NCBI RefSeq assembly: GCF_000974485.1
Contig: NZ_BBOM01000006.1
Location: forward strand, 124,001 to 188,000
Direction of reading: 5' to 3'
Source: Streptomyces sp. NBRC 109706
Lineage (GTDB): Bacteria > Actinomycetota > Actinomycetes > Streptomycetales > Streptomycetaceae
DNA length: 64,000 nucleotides
The notes beneath the pieces are model-generated. The model saw only the letters and a program-made list of their open reading frames with translations, had not been told where the DNA came from and did not search any database. Below are positions 1 through 10,602 of this stretch, piece by piece. Every line of letters starts with the position of its first letter. The stretch's first letter is position 1. A program made the position numbers and the translations under genes.

Positions 1-1
1 T

Positions 2-685
2 GGCCTCGTGTTCGCCGCCTACCTGCCCCGCGATGACGTCCGCGACGTCCTCGTCTTCCCCGAAGGCTCGACTCACACCACCCTGGCCGACCTGCCACCG
101 GGCGCCGCCATCGGCACCTCGGCCGTCCGCCGCCGCGCCCAGATCAACCGCGTGCGCCCCGACCTCAACGTCATCCGCGTCCGCGGCCTGATCGGCACCC
201 GCATCGACCGCCTCGACGGCAGGAAGCCCGGCGGGCCGAAGCTGGACGCCATGGTCCTGGCCGCATCCGGCCTCGCCCGCATCGGCCAGGCCCACCGCGC
301 CCGCCAGACGTTTACCGTCCACGAGATGCTGCCCCCGGTCGGCGCCGGCGTCCTGGGCCTGGAATGCCGACGTAACGACCACCCCATCGCCGCCCTCCTG
401 ACCCGCCTCAACGACGAGAAGACCATGCGCGAGGTCACCGCCGAACGCGTCATGCTCCACGGCCTACGCGGCCACTGCAACTCCCCGATCGCCGGCTACT
501 GCGTCACCGACCCCGACGGCCAACTCTCCCTCAAAGGCATGGTCTTCAACCGCGACGGCTCCCGCTTCGTCCACGCCCACTACTGGGGCGAACACCAAAA
601 CGACCCCGCCGTCCTCGGCACCCGCGTCGCCGCCGACCTCCTCCGCCAAGACGCCCGCAACATCATCGAAGGCATCCCCCACTGA
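2..685 (+). CDS. hemC: Hydroxymethylbilane synthase-like protein (HemC family), 5'-truncated by the window edge
   Basis: Porphobilinogen deaminase makes hydroxymethylbilane from four porphobilinogen units in haem and corrin synthesis. The reading frame is open from base 2 and the true start lies outside the window. Visible family features are the segment GTSAVRRRAQINRVRPDLNV with the conserved RR pair, RGLIGTRIDRL, LDAMVLAASGLARIG, and a cysteine in RGHCNSPIAGYC where the dipyrromethane cofactor is attached. About 227 residues are present, roughly the C-terminal three quarters of the usual 310 or so. No other haem gene is next to it and it borders an accessory region, so it may be a second, divergent hemC copy and not the core gene. 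The family call is firm; the physiological role is inferred. Confidence 0.85.
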   Translation, partial: GLVFAAYLPRDDVRDVLVFPEGSTHTTLADLPPGAAIGTSAVRRRAQINRVRPDLNVIRVRGLIGTRIDRLDGRKPGGPKLDAMVLAASGLARIGQAHRARQTFTVHEMLPPVGAGVLGLECRRNDHPIAALLTRLNDEKTMREVTAERVMLHGLRGHCNSPIAGYCVTDPDGQLSLKGMVFNRDGSRFVHAHYWGEHQNDPAVLGTRVAADLLRQDARNIIEGIPH

Positions 686-1393
686 CGAAATGCGGAGAGC
701 CGTACGCGAGACGATGGGGCGCAAGGAGAATGGCCCACCGGGCACCACATTCCTCCGACAGCAGGCCGCTGAAGCATCCCATCTCCGTGCTGCCGCCAAT
801 CAGGAGGGATTATGGCGAATAACATGTGGCAGGCACAATACAACGCTCCAAGTGTGGCGTCCGTCTGTGAGTGAATGCGCTTTCGACACTCCTACGGATG
901 GCTATCGGGCGATGTATGGACCCCACTGAGCGTCCGTACCCGGGCCTGACGAGGGCTTCGGCGTACTCCATCGGCCCCGAGACAACGAATCCCGCCCATA
1001 ATCGATATATCAAGCGCGCACCTCCGCTCCCTGCTCTGATAACTCATCAAAGTGCCGTCGATACGCCGAGGGGCAAGCCGACGACGGTGCAGTCGGTGCC
1101 CCCTATCAAAGAACGTTGCCATTAGCAGCGGCCCTCATTATCAGGTTATATTTCAAGAGTTACGCGGTCGAGGGTGAGTCCACAGGTACGGGTCCGGATG
1201 GTCTTCCAGAGACCTCCAGCTTATCGACGTCCATCCCCAGCTGCTCACCAGCATCGACCAACTCAACGAGCAGTTCGCCGGGCGCCCTGACCTTCATATG
1301 CACCACACAGCAACTCGGGTTGGAACATAATATGCAACACCGAAAATCACCGCATCCTCGATAGCGGCGGCGAGTCACATGCACGTATCGATA
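686..1393. other. Intergenic region without a recognisable gene
   Basis: The stretch between hemC and the convergent methyltransferase gene holds only short open frames with no recognisable domain and no good ribosome-binding sites. GC content drops visibly from about position 800, which marks the approach to the low-GC defence-like cassette. A 46-codon minus-strand frame at 1160-1297 is the longest one with plausible composition, but I cannot support it as a gene. Confidence 0.5.
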
Positions 1394-2569
1394 TTACTCA
1401 CGTTCAAACGTCAAGATCACTTCTTCCTTCATCCTTCCGGAAAGCGCATTTTTCGCATTCCCAGGAGGAGGAAGGTAGCGCCGATTTTCAGGAAGTTCCC
1501 GGGACAATCGCGATCGAACTCGCAGACCATTCCACTGCCCAAGCCGCCGCAGAATTACCTCGATCGAGATTGGGACCCCATTCATTCGGGCATCAGCCAT
1601 AACAAACGAGATGGCGCCGCCAGGCTTAACCACTCTCGAAAGTTCACTCATGACTTGATCTATATCAGTCACGTAGCGACCGATGATACGAAGAGATCGA
1701 TCAGGCAAAGCTCCCTCGAACGAGCACTTCACAATCTCACCAAGAGGTGCCTCAACGGAAATGCCGGTTTCAGATCCGATATTCTCCGCTCGCAGCGACC
1801 TGAGGTAGGAAATTGAATACCCCATCCACACCAGGCTTAGGCGATGCCCACGCAGATAGTCGATAGCAATCAAGTAGGGAGGACTAGTCATAACAGCATC
1901 GACGCTCTCGCGCCCTAAGGGCAGCTTACGCGCATCAGCACGCAATATCACGGGAACGTCAGAGGAACCCCCTACAGGACGATGCGCCCTTGAATTGCCT
2001 ACTCGCAGAGCGACCGCCTGGGCAGATGACAGAAACTTGTCAACGGGATCAAATGAAGCGTGGTCTCTCACTCTATGAGGGCGAGAATGCGACACGTCTC
2101 TAGCTCGAGACGCCCCAGCGTCTTTGGAAATAATGAGACGTGAGAAGGCACACCACAGCGGCGCCATCAGATGACGTGGCGACTGCTCGATTGCAACCGT
2201 CAAAGCCGATAGACGAGATCGCGCCTTGGGGTCAAACCAAAAGTCAATGAACGCGGAGGTCTCTGGGTCGACTTCAACATCACATCCCTCTGACGCAGCT
2301 GCCTTCTCGCGCACGACGTACGCTTCTTCGAGAAACTCGTCGAGATGGTAGTCAGCAGCAAGAGTATTTGAGATTAAGAGAGCCAGAGGGTCGGTGTCGC
2401 AGCCAAAGGCACGATGGCCGGACCTGGCGGCCATAATCGGGAAGGTACCGGACCCCATCATGGGGTCAAGGACTACGGACCCACCAGCGAGGCTCGCTAC
2501 TTTAGTGGCCGCTAGTTCCGGAGCCATACGTGCCGGAAAAGGGTGAACAGCGGCTCGGGCAGTGGTCAT
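1394..2569 (-). CDS. DNA methyltransferase (TSPPY-type, N4-cytosine/N6-adenine)
   Basis: This 391-residue protein carries the S-adenosylmethionine-binding motif DPMMGSGT at residues 35-42 and the catalytic motif TSPPY at 228-232, followed by LIAIDYLRGHRLSLVWMGY. The N-terminal VHPFPARMAPELA stretch is typical of a family of DNA-modification methylases. SPPY suggests exocyclic amino methylation, N4-cytosine more likely than N6-adenine. Its ATG overlaps the stop of the upstream nuclease gene by four bases, so the two are translationally coupled. It is the third gene of a minus-strand cassette with a PD-(D/E)XK nuclease and a GHKL ATPase, and would protect host DNA. Codon use and GC are lower than in the surrounding Streptomyces DNA, which suggests horizontal transfer. 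Confidence 0.85.
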   Translation of the reverse strand: MTTARAAVHPFPARMAPELAATKVASLAGGSVVLDPMMGSGTFPIMAARSGHRAFGCDTDPLALLISNTLAADYHLDEFLEEAYVVREKAAASEGCDVEVDPETSAFIDFWFDPKARSRLSALTVAIEQSPRHLMAPLWCAFSRLIISKDAGASRARDVSHSRPHRVRDHASFDPVDKFLSSAQAVALRVGNSRAHRPVGGSSDVPVILRADARKLPLGRESVDAVMTSPPYLIAIDYLRGHRLSLVWMGYSISYLRSLRAENIGSETGISVEAPLGEIVKCSFEGALPDRSLRIIGRYVTDIDQVMSELSRVVKPGGAISFVMADARMNGVPISIEVILRRLGQWNGLRVRSRLSRELPENRRYLPPPGNAKNALSGRMKEEVILTFERE

Positions 2570-3585
2570 TGGTTCTCTTCTCCGCGCTGCTTCGGAACCG
2601 GAATGGCAACTTTGTACGCTCCGGCAAGTCGATGCGGATACTCATTCAAAGTCTGTCCGAGTTCTCCCAACAGACCTTGAGGAGTCGCATTCAAAGCGAC
2701 TATTTGTCCGTCGAAATACATCGTGGCCGGCGCCAATGCGGCCAGCCCTCTCACGATGGCAGCAGTCTCGTCGCGGTCAAGATCGATACCTCGACGCTCA
2801 TAGACTGCAGTCATGATTGTATCGACGGTCACAGGTGTTCGCCGCTCCGAGTATTGCACAAGGAGTTCGATGACTTCGCTAACAGGCGGCGCCGCTGGCG
2901 GGTCCTGCTCCTGAACGGCGTCTACGAAGGCCCTTGTACCATCGGGCGTGTGGCTCGCGAAAAGTTCTTGCAGTTTTAGCGGCGTCAGCCTACGCAGAGG
3001 AAATAGCTCTACAAGGCGTGCCAGATCTTCCACAGTGATGGGAGTAATGCCGTCATTGCGACAGATATCACCAATTAACGCCTTCTCGTCCCCATCCCCC
3101 TGGAAGCCAGGGGCTACCAGCAAGGTGAATCTCGGCGCAACGTCCAAGTTGAATTGCTCAGCAGCTCGCTCGCGGTGAACCCTCAGAACAGAAGTACGGG
3201 CTGTTCCAGCTTGAATTCTGGCAGGCCTTTCCGAGGGCTTCTGTTTCTCCGGGTCCAACATTCGCCGAGCATCCGAGCCACTCGACTTGGCATCGTAGGT
3301 CAGCGCGTAACTTTGACTGCTTTCTGAGGAGCGCCGCCCAAGCCGTACAGTGGCGATTCCGTCCGGAGTCCCCTTGCCACCAACTCGCTGCACGTGATAC
3401 CCCATAATACCAAGTGCGTCCGCTACTGCGTCTTCCAACGCCTTTTCATCGTTACTGGAATCTCGCAGGCTCTTGGCAATGACGGGAGCCGATCGCGGAT
3501 AGTAACTGACGAGATCTCGCAGAAATGCATCTCGCCGCTTCATGATGCGGTTCACGGTCGCGGCATCAATATGCTCATCCAGCAT
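2566..3585 (-). CDS. PD-(D/E)XK-type restriction endonuclease-like protein
   Basis: A 339-residue protein with a likely nuclease core. The segment GGKGTPDGIATV supplies Asp75 and is followed 23 residues later by LTYDAKSS with Asp98 and Lys100, the D...DxK arrangement of PD-(D/E)XK nucleases. The preceding helix (DEKALEDAVADALGIMGYHV) is typical of the fold. Residues beyond 130 have no domain I recognise. I chose the ATG at 3585. The frame stays open upstream to the stop codon of the GHKL gene 48 bases away but offers no ATG or GTG. The gene overlaps the methyltransferase start by four bases. The likely role is the cleaving subunit of a restriction-type system. The match rests on motif spacing, not on a close named family. 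Confidence 0.65.
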   Translation of the reverse strand: MLDEHIDAATVNRIMKRRDAFLRDLVSYYPRSAPVIAKSLRDSSNDEKALEDAVADALGIMGYHVQRVGGKGTPDGIATVRLGRRSSESSQSYALTYDAKSSGSDARRMLDPEKQKPSERPARIQAGTARTSVLRVHRERAAEQFNLDVAPRFTLLVAPGFQGDGDEKALIGDICRNDGITPITVEDLARLVELFPLRRLTPLKLQELFASHTPDGTRAFVDAVQEQDPPAAPPVSEVIELLVQYSERRTPVTVDTIMTAVYERRGIDLDRDETAAIVRGLAALAPATMYFDGQIVALNATPQGLLGELGQTLNEYPHRLAGAYKVAIPVPKQRGEENQ

Positions 3586-3633
3586 ATATGCCTGCGTCAG
3601 AAGCTCTGTGAGCCCTAATAGCTGAAGGGCTTC

Positions 3634-5208
3634 TTAGGTACCGTTATTGTCGATATAATTGCTGATGAACGGATGACTCTGATTGAGGACTGCTGCTCGC
3701 CGTTCAGGATCATAGGAGATGAGCCGATTCTGCTCGCTGGAAGGTTCTACCAGAACCTGTTCAAGAACATCTTCTTCGTCTTTGATCAGCTCCATGGGCA
3801 TCACCGATTCGTTCGGCTTGATACCAAGCGACTCGCGTACCGCCTGATCTCCCTGCGACGCCCTACGCAGCATTCTCCTGAGGGGTCCCTGCGTAAGCCC
3901 TGGCGGCGGGTTAGAAATGCGCCCCTGGTGAGTTAATAGTGGCATCTTGTCTTTTTCGTCAAGTGTCGCCAGAATCGAGCGCGCCTTATTGAACACCGCA
4001 AGCATGTACTCCTTCAATTCGCGCACTTCGGGAGAGTCTTGGAGACTTTCACGGGGACTAGCCACAAGCCCGTCCAGGTCGTCAGCATTGATGACCATGT
4101 TGAAGCGGGTTAGCGTTCCGTGGTGCAGCTCGACGCCTACATTGAAGGTAGGATCGTCGAGGTTGATTAACCGATTCCGCACCCTCACAAAGAAGCCATG
4201 ACTACGTCCACGCTTCTCGCTGTTCCCCTTCTGCAACGAATCCTTGAACAGTTGCGCCTGCCCCCACACCGTACCGGCAAGCGGCAAGACATAGGCCGGA
4301 TTTTCCCCGCCGTCCAGTTCAATGCGGCGAGGGGTGCCGATCTGACTGGCCGGCGGCAAAGTCTCCTCCGAGCGACCGACCGTAAATCGCCAGGTCTCTT
4401 CTCCCTGAGCCTTTGAAGCTTCGATCTGCTCGCCATTATAAAATAGGTTAAATGAAGGGTTCAATGGCAACGCACTAGAAAGCACCCAGCGCAGGCGACC
4501 TTGCTGAATATCTTGCGCCGGCTTCTTCAGGCGTGTCATAACCGCGGCGGTCCAGTGCTTCGGCCCCTTCCCTTCCTCATGAAAGAGGAAGTTCATGGCC
4601 GAGCTCGAACGTGCCCCATAATCTCGCAGATTGGCATAAAGCGCTTCGCGCGCTTCATCTCGAGTGAGCTCAGCGACTTCAAGATTGAGCACGTGAGGAT
4701 CGCTCATATCACCTTGGACCATTTGATAGTCCATGGTGACCGCCCGATAAATACCGTCCTTTAGGACGATGTACGTCAGTTCTTCCGCAAGGACATACGT
4801 AGCGAGCTTCCCGATACCGAACTTGCCAATCGGCTCGCGCTTCCCGCGAAGTGCTTCATCTCGCTTTTTTGACTTCCCGATCCGCCAAAGGTCTTGGAGA
4901 CCCTGGACATCCATCGATTCGCCATCATCGATGACCAAGATGGAAGCATGATGAGTCGAAAGGTCACCGGGCATATACACCCAGACATGCTCCGCGCCGG
5001 CATCATATGAATTCGAGACGAGTTCTTCGAAAGTCTTATTCGATGAACTATACAACCCTTCAGAGAACCGCTCGATGATGGCCAGAGAAATTCTGACTGG
5101 CACGAGGTCGGTCGTTCCGGCAGAAGCAAGAACGAAAGAGGCCGGGCTAACACTGGCTTCTCCACCAAAAGTTAGCTGCTCTGACTCGCCATTAGCGGGC
5201 TCCAACAT
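3634..5208 (-). CDS. GHKL (Hsp90/MutL/MORC-like) ATPase
   Basis: About 524 residues from the ATG at 5208, which has GGGGGAG upstream; a GTG at 5244 would add 12 residues. The N-terminal half shows the whole Bergerat ATP-binding fold: an N-box E-L-V-S-N-S-Y-D-A (residues 62-69), the G1 box VIDDGESM (92-99) and the G2 box GKFGIGK (128-134). The later part is charged and has no recognised domain. GHKL ATPases of the MORC/Hsp90 type are known to be linked to prokaryotic restriction-modification loci, where they are thought to act as ATP-driven clamps or remodelers. This gene is first in the minus-strand cassette with the nuclease and the methyltransferase, so the same role is inferred. It shares the lower GC of its neighbours. 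Confidence 0.8.
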   Translation of the reverse strand: MLEPANGESEQLTFGGEASVSPASFVLASAGTTDLVPVRISLAIIERFSEGLYSSSNKTFEELVSNSYDAGAEHVWVYMPGDLSTHHASILVIDDGESMDVQGLQDLWRIGKSKKRDEALRGKREPIGKFGIGKLATYVLAEELTYIVLKDGIYRAVTMDYQMVQGDMSDPHVLNLEVAELTRDEAREALYANLRDYGARSSSAMNFLFHEEGKGPKHWTAAVMTRLKKPAQDIQQGRLRWVLSSALPLNPSFNLFYNGEQIEASKAQGEETWRFTVGRSEETLPPASQIGTPRRIELDGGENPAYVLPLAGTVWGQAQLFKDSLQKGNSEKRGRSHGFFVRVRNRLINLDDPTFNVGVELHHGTLTRFNMVINADDLDGLVASPRESLQDSPEVRELKEYMLAVFNKARSILATLDEKDKMPLLTHQGRISNPPPGLTQGPLRRMLRRASQGDQAVRESLGIKPNESVMPMELIKDEEDVLEQVLVEPSSEQNRLISYDPERRAAVLNQSHPFISNYIDNNGT

Positions 5209-5592
5209 CGCCCCTACACTCCCCCACCTCGGTGAATGTTTCACACAGCCGGTATCCAGCTACTGATTGTCTATGCTCGGCGCCACAGAGTCTATGGGGC
5301 AGCCGGGCTGTCTGCCCACGAAACCGGCGAGTTGATCGCATGCCCGTGTCAACGCTCCCCACCAGGGACGTTGCCCCCGCCTCCAGCGCCTGCACGCGTG
5401 CGCACTCGACGCTTTGCCACCCCTTGCACATGGCCGCGGGTCGGCACGGGACCGTCTTCAGTCCGTGCCCGCTGCGTGCCCGATGGGACGGTCAGTCCCG
5501 GGTAGCAGGGGTCTCCGAGCGGCTTGATGAAGGCTGAGAATGCGTGCGTTCATGCAGATCAGACGCCATACCGCGCCCATCTGGCGCTCTGA
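5209..5592. other. Intergenic region ahead of the defence-like cassette
   Basis: This stretch lies between the GHKL ATPase start (minus strand) and the first tRNA-Gly-derived repeat. It contains no recognisable gene. GC rises again here. At its right end GCGCTCTGA (5584-5592) forms a perfect 9-bp inverted repeat with TCAGAGCGC (5602-5610), so the repeat boundary sits in the loop of a hairpin. The promoter of the minus-strand cassette should lie near 5210-5300, but no clear -10/-35 pair was seen. Confidence 0.45.
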
Positions 5593-5634
5593 TTCCCAAG
5601 CTCAGAGCGCGAGTTCGATTCTCGTCGCCCGCTC
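5593..5634 (+). repeat. tRNA-Gly(CCC) 3'-half, attachment-site-like direct repeat, copy 1
   Basis: This 42-bp segment is identical to 12175-12216. It reads as the 3' half of a tRNA-Gly gene: anticodon loop TTCCCAA (anticodon CCC), anticodon stem GCTCA, T arm GCGAGTTCGATTCTCGT and acceptor strand CGCCCGC. In this copy it continues into TCCA and then a terminator, as a genuine tRNA 3' end would. No 5' half (acceptor GCGGGCG, D arm) is present upstream, so it is not a functional tRNA gene. Integrases of actinomycete integrative elements commonly recombine in tRNA 3' ends, so this is most simply an att scar. Confidence 0.8.
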
Positions 5635-5640
5635 CATCTC

Positions 5641-5667
5641 AAACCCCCAGGTCAGTGGCCTGGGGGT
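5641..5667 (+). terminator. Rho-independent-type terminator after the tRNA fragment
   Basis: AACCCCCAGG (5641-5650) pairs perfectly with CCTGGGGGTT (5658-5667) around a 7-base loop, followed by GTTTGCT. It sits directly after the CCA end of the tRNA-Gly fragment, as expected for the original tRNA gene's terminator. Confidence 0.75.
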
Positions 5668-5789
5668 TGTTTGCTGAGCGAGGCCGGCATGGGGTCGCGT
5701 GCCAGATCCGGGCCGAATCCGGGGCCGGGAGTGGCTTCTGGTCGTACCGAGGTCGATCAGGAGCTGGGAGACCTGCTGGGAGGTCATCG

Positions 5790-5962
5790 AGTTCCTCGGT
5801 CGGCGTGCAGTGCTCGTAGGCCACCGGCCGCGAGACCGCCGCGCGTTCCGCCAGCCGCGCGGGGGTGAGCGCACTGGTGCGCTCGGCGCGGATGATCGCG
5901 AACGCGGTGTCCAGCAGTGGGGCCCGCCGCTGCTCCCTGCTCATGCGCCGCCCAGTCGCCAT
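5790..5962 (-). pseudogene. TetR-family regulator remnant (N-terminal DNA-binding part only)
   Basis: Reading from the ATG at 5962, about 52 residues match a TetR N-terminal domain: a lead-in helix (RREQ-like, LLDTAFAIIRAERTSA) then the helix-turn-helix LTPARLAERAAVSRPVAYEH. Straight after YEH the frame loses family resemblance. Other minus-strand frames continue it poorly, and there is no ligand-binding domain. It is therefore a truncated and probably frameshifted remnant close to the att-like repeat, as is common at integration boundaries. Its former target is unknown. Confidence 0.55.
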
Positions 5963-6453
5963 GTCGCTCCGGCACCTCCACTCTTCGGCCCTCGTTCCGC
6001 AGGAACCCAAGCGTCAAGCCCCGACGGTCGGGCGGACGTCGCCCCCCGTCAGCTCCGGCTTGGGGCCCGCACCTCCCCGTACCTGGAGGCTGAACGGCAG
6101 ACCGAGAAAGCAGTCGTGCGCGACATAGCCGAGCCCGTGGCGTCGTTCAGGGATGTCGCCGAGCGGGTGCGGCGCGTGAGCGGTGAGCGCACCCGGTCGA
6201 AGTCTCTGGTCCGAGGACCGACCCGCGGCTGGCTGGTCAGGAAATCGCACCACTGCGGGAGGCGGGATCTCGGGGAATCATCACCACATGACTCAGGAGT
6301 CCGGGCTCTTCGAGACCCGCTCGTCCCACGCGGTCTCCTCTCCGTCACCGCGGTGGTCGAGGTCGAGACGCTGTCGTGGGAGCCCTCGCGCTGGTGAGCG
6401 TTGTGCGGCCCGCGCTCCGTCGCTGTAGGAGTCCTGACGTTGTCGCGCGACCC
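5963..6453. other. Intergenic region, no gene seen
   Basis: Open frames exist on both strands because of the high GC, but none shows a recognisable domain, a good ribosome-binding site or convincing protein composition. I see no repeats or strong hairpins apart from the terminator that begins at 6454. Confidence 0.4.
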
Positions 6454-6482
6454 GGCGGGCTCGGCGGAAGGCCGAGCCCGCC
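6454..6482 (-). terminator. Terminator downstream of the GH62 gene
   Basis: GGCGGGCTCGGC (6454-6465) is a perfect 12-bp inverted repeat with GCCGAGCCCGCC (6471-6482), with a 5-base loop. It lies 40 bases beyond the stop codon of the minus-strand arabinofuranosidase gene. Confidence 0.7.
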
Positions 6483-6521
6483 ACGTCGGCTCCATGCCGG
6501 AGCCGGAGTCGTGTCACGCCG

Positions 6522-7997
6522 TCAGCGCTGCAGTGTCAGCAGGCCTGGGCGGTAGGGGAGGAGACCGTAGTCGCCGCCGGAGTTGGGGCTGCGCCCCTGG
6601 TAGAGGAACTGCAGATTGCAGGGGTCAATGGTCATGGTCTGATCGGCGCTCGTGCGAAGCAGTTCACCGTGGCTGATGTCGTTGGTCCAGGTGACGCCGC
6701 TGTTGGCCTTGCCGGCGAAGGGGTTGCTCTCGGTCACGGCCTGGGGTGTCCACGAGCCGTTCAGGCTGGTGGCTGTGAACGAGCGGAAGTAGCGGCCCTG
6801 CGAGCCGATCGCCTCGACGATCATGAGGTAGCGGTTCTCGCCCTGAAGCTTGTAGACCTGCGGGCCTTCGAACAGGTTGTTCTGCGTATCGCTCATGATC
6901 ACGGTCGAGGTCGAGCCGAAGCTGCTCGGAAAGTTCCCGATCGGCATACTGGCCCGGTAGATCCTGCCGTTGTCACCGGCGAAGAACAGGTACATGTTCG
7001 TGTCGTCAGCGATGAGCGTCTGGTCGATGGGACCGGTCGGGGAGTCGGAGATGCTTCCGGAGAAGAGCTCCTGCTCGGCTGACCAGCCGTTCGGGTTGGT
7101 CGGGTCGCTTGAGGTCCGGTAGGAGAAGGAGGTCCTGCCCCATTGGTAGGCGAGTACCCAGATGTCCTTCGGCGCGAAGTAGAAGAGCGTGGGCGCGACG
7201 GTGGAAGCTGACATCGTGTTCTGGCTGGCCGAGGCCATCTGCGACCAGTTGCCGAACAGGCTGAAATTCATGGAACCCCAGCTCGTCCCTGTGTCGTGCG
7301 TCGTCGCGTAGACGAGGTGCTGGCCGTTGTAGGGGGCGACGGTGAAGTCCTTGAGCGAGACCCACCCCGGCTTGGGCTCCGCCAGCGCGCCCGTTGATGT
7401 CCAGCGGTATGTCGATGGCAGAGCGCACGGGCCGGGGTTGCCCTCGCCGACCTTGACGAGCTCCCACTGCTGATTGGCGCCGTCCCAGTCGTCGTACTGG
7501 ACGATGTTCGCGCTGTCGGCGGTGGAGGCGCCCTGTACTTCGAGGGCCTTGTCGCTGTGGCGCGAAATGAACCTCACGTAGCCGTCAGAGCTGTCGGCCA
7601 GCCGCCACTGCTGGTTGGTGCCGTTCAGGTCGGCCCACTGGACGATCGCGCCGCCGTTCTCGGTGGACCAGTTGTGGATGTCCAGGACCTTGCCGGAGTG
7701 GCGGGACTTGATGCGGTAGTAGCCGTTGCCGGAGTCGACGAACTGCCACTGCTGCTGGGCCTGATCGTTCCTGGTCCACTGGGTGATGCGGGCGCCATCG
7801 CCGGTCGCCTGGTTGTAGACGTCAAGGGCCTTGCCGCTGTTGCGGTTGACCAGCACATACGAGGCGTCGGGGTCGATGGTCGCCGCGCTGGCGGGCTGGG
7901 CACCGAGGAAGGTGGCCACGAGCAGTAAGGGCGCAAGGATGGTGAGCAGGCGTCTCAGGCGGAGCGGGGACGGACGGCGAAGCCACATAAGGGGCAT
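6522..7997 (-). CDS. Secreted GH62 alpha-L-arabinofuranosidase with N-terminal CBM13 module
   Basis: A 491-residue secreted enzyme that removes arabinose side chains from arabinoxylan. A signal peptide with a twin-arginine-rich n-region and hydrophobic core ends near ASA-38. Residues about 42-182 form a ricin-B-type lectin (CBM13) domain with repeated Q-x-W units (QQWQF, QQWRL, QQWEL). From about residue 190 the GH62 catalytic domain runs to the C-terminus. Recognisable parts are [33 protein letters not shown], the [13 protein letters not shown] strand, [16 protein letters not shown] and the end segment [18 protein letters not shown]13-GH62 architecture is known in Streptomyces. It is divergent from the xylanase and esterase genes and surely works with them. 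Confidence 0.95.
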   Translation of the reverse strand: MPLMWLRRPSPLRLRRLLTILAPLLLVATFLGAQPASAATIDPDASYVLVNRNSGKALDVYNQATGDGARITQWTRNDQAQQQWQFVDSGNGYYRIKSRHSGKVLDIHNWSTENGGAIVQWADLNGTNQQWRLADSSDGYVRFISRHSDKALEVQGASTADSANIVQYDDWDGANQQWELVKVGEGNPGPCALPSTYRWTSTGALAEPKPGWVSLKDFTVAPYNGQHLVYATTHDTGTSWGSMNFSLFGNWSQMASASQNTMSASTVAPTLFYFAPKDIWVLAYQWGRTSFSYRTSSDPTNPNGWSAEQELFSGSISDSPTGPIDQTLIADDTNMYLFFAGDNGRIYRASMPIGNFPSSFGSTSTVIMSDTQNNLFEGPQVYKLQGENRYLMIVEAIGSQGRYFRSFTATSLNGSWTPQAVTESNPFAGKANSGVTWTNDISHGELLRTSADQTMTIDPCNLQFLYQGRSPNSGGDYGLLPYRPGLLTLQR

Positions 7998-8287
7998 CCC
8001 TTTCTGGGGTCGGGGGTGAGGTGACCCGGATGAACCGGAGCGGCCGCCCCGGGGGTCGGGGACGGGAGAGGTGCGAAAGCGGCCGCGTATGCCGAAGAGT
8101 TGGTGCGCTGGGCGCTCAACCGGAGCGCTTCGCCGTGGACGGAGACGAGGGATACCTCCTGCCTTCAGCTGGCCCAGCTGACGACCCGTTGTGACGGCTG
8201 CCGCCAGGCGCCGTCACGCCAGCGGATCCACTGGGCGTCCGTTGGGTGTTGGCCATGGAGACCTCCGAGGCGGGAAGCGTCAAGCAT

Positions 8288-8306
8288 CGAAAACTTACGA
8301 AACTTC
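8288..8306 (+). promoter_or_regulatory. Possible xylanase-type operator: two adjacent CGAAA half-palindromes
   Basis: CGAAAACTTACG at 8288-8299 overlaps CGAAACTTC at 8298-8306. Palindromes of the form CGAAA-N-TTTCG are known upstream of Streptomyces xylanase genes and affect their induction. These copies are imperfect, so this is a candidate only. Confidence 0.35.
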
Positions 8307-8588
8307 ACGGACTCCTTGGCGCCACAAGGTAGGAACATGTGACCTCCCGGTCAAGGCCTGTAACCCATCTGTCCACAAACAGCACCGCTCCTTCAGGCTT
8401 GAGGGAGCCCGTCCGACCCTGGCCGGCACTCGACCTCGCGCGACCGGCCGGCCCATGGACCTACCGCCTCAGGGGCCGCTCAAGCTTGCCGACCTGCTGT
8501 TTCGATCCTTTCGTGGGGTCCGTGCCAACGGCCACCACCGACGGCGGCGCCGGGGGGCCGGCGGTACTCGTCCAACTCACCAGGCTTC

Positions 8589-8601
8589 CGGAAATTTTCG
8601 G
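8589..8601 (+). promoter_or_regulatory. Possible xylanase-type operator, near-palindrome CGGAAATTTTCGG
   Basis: The 13-mer CGGAAATTTTCGG resembles the GAAANTTTC element reported upstream of Streptomyces xylanase genes. It lies about 530 bp upstream of the xylanase start, which is far for a direct operator. Confidence 0.35.
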
Positions 8602-9017
8602 TCGAGACGCGCAACATTTTCCGCGAGGAGGATTGACGAGCCACCGTCAATCCCTCAATCTCGCTGTCTGAGAAGACAGTTGCCGTTCGAGCTTCGAACG
8701 GTCCGCCCCGAGCGATCTGTGGTGCACGGCGGAGCCGCGCACCACAGCACCCGCGCCACCCCGTTTCCGATCCGGTGAGGTTCCCGCCAGCGCATCCTGG
8801 CTCTTCGCACAATTGGAGAGGTAAGCGACGCCGCGTGGCGGTCCGCCGGTTGAGCCGCCATGGAGTAGCCCCATGCCTCTGTCGAAATCCCGCCACGGCC
8901 CCGCGTCCGGTACGCGCGGCCGCGGTCGGCCACTACGGCCACCACGGCCTGGCGTCGGCGTCGCTTATCTTCCCCGCCGAAACCGCTGCCCCTCGGCACG
9001 CCCATGGTGTCCGGTGA

Positions 9018-10547
<1,530 letters not shown>

Positions 10548-10602
10548 TGGGGCCGGTCGCGGCCAGAGTCGCTGACAGAGTCGCTGACAAAGGAGTGAAT
10601 CG

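Noticed and set aside
1160..1297. Small minus-strand frame of 46 codons in the gap after hemC
   Set aside because: Composition is plausible but there is no ribosome-binding site, domain or conserved neighbour to support it.
5560..5640. A functional tRNA-Gly(CCC) gene at copy 1 or copy 2
   Set aside because: Neither copy has the 5' acceptor strand GCGGGCG or a D arm; only the 3' half is present.
5602..5874. Minus-strand frame ending ERATRIELAL
   Set aside because: This string is the well-known false translation of the antisense of tRNA 3' ends; the underlying DNA is the tRNA-Gly fragment.
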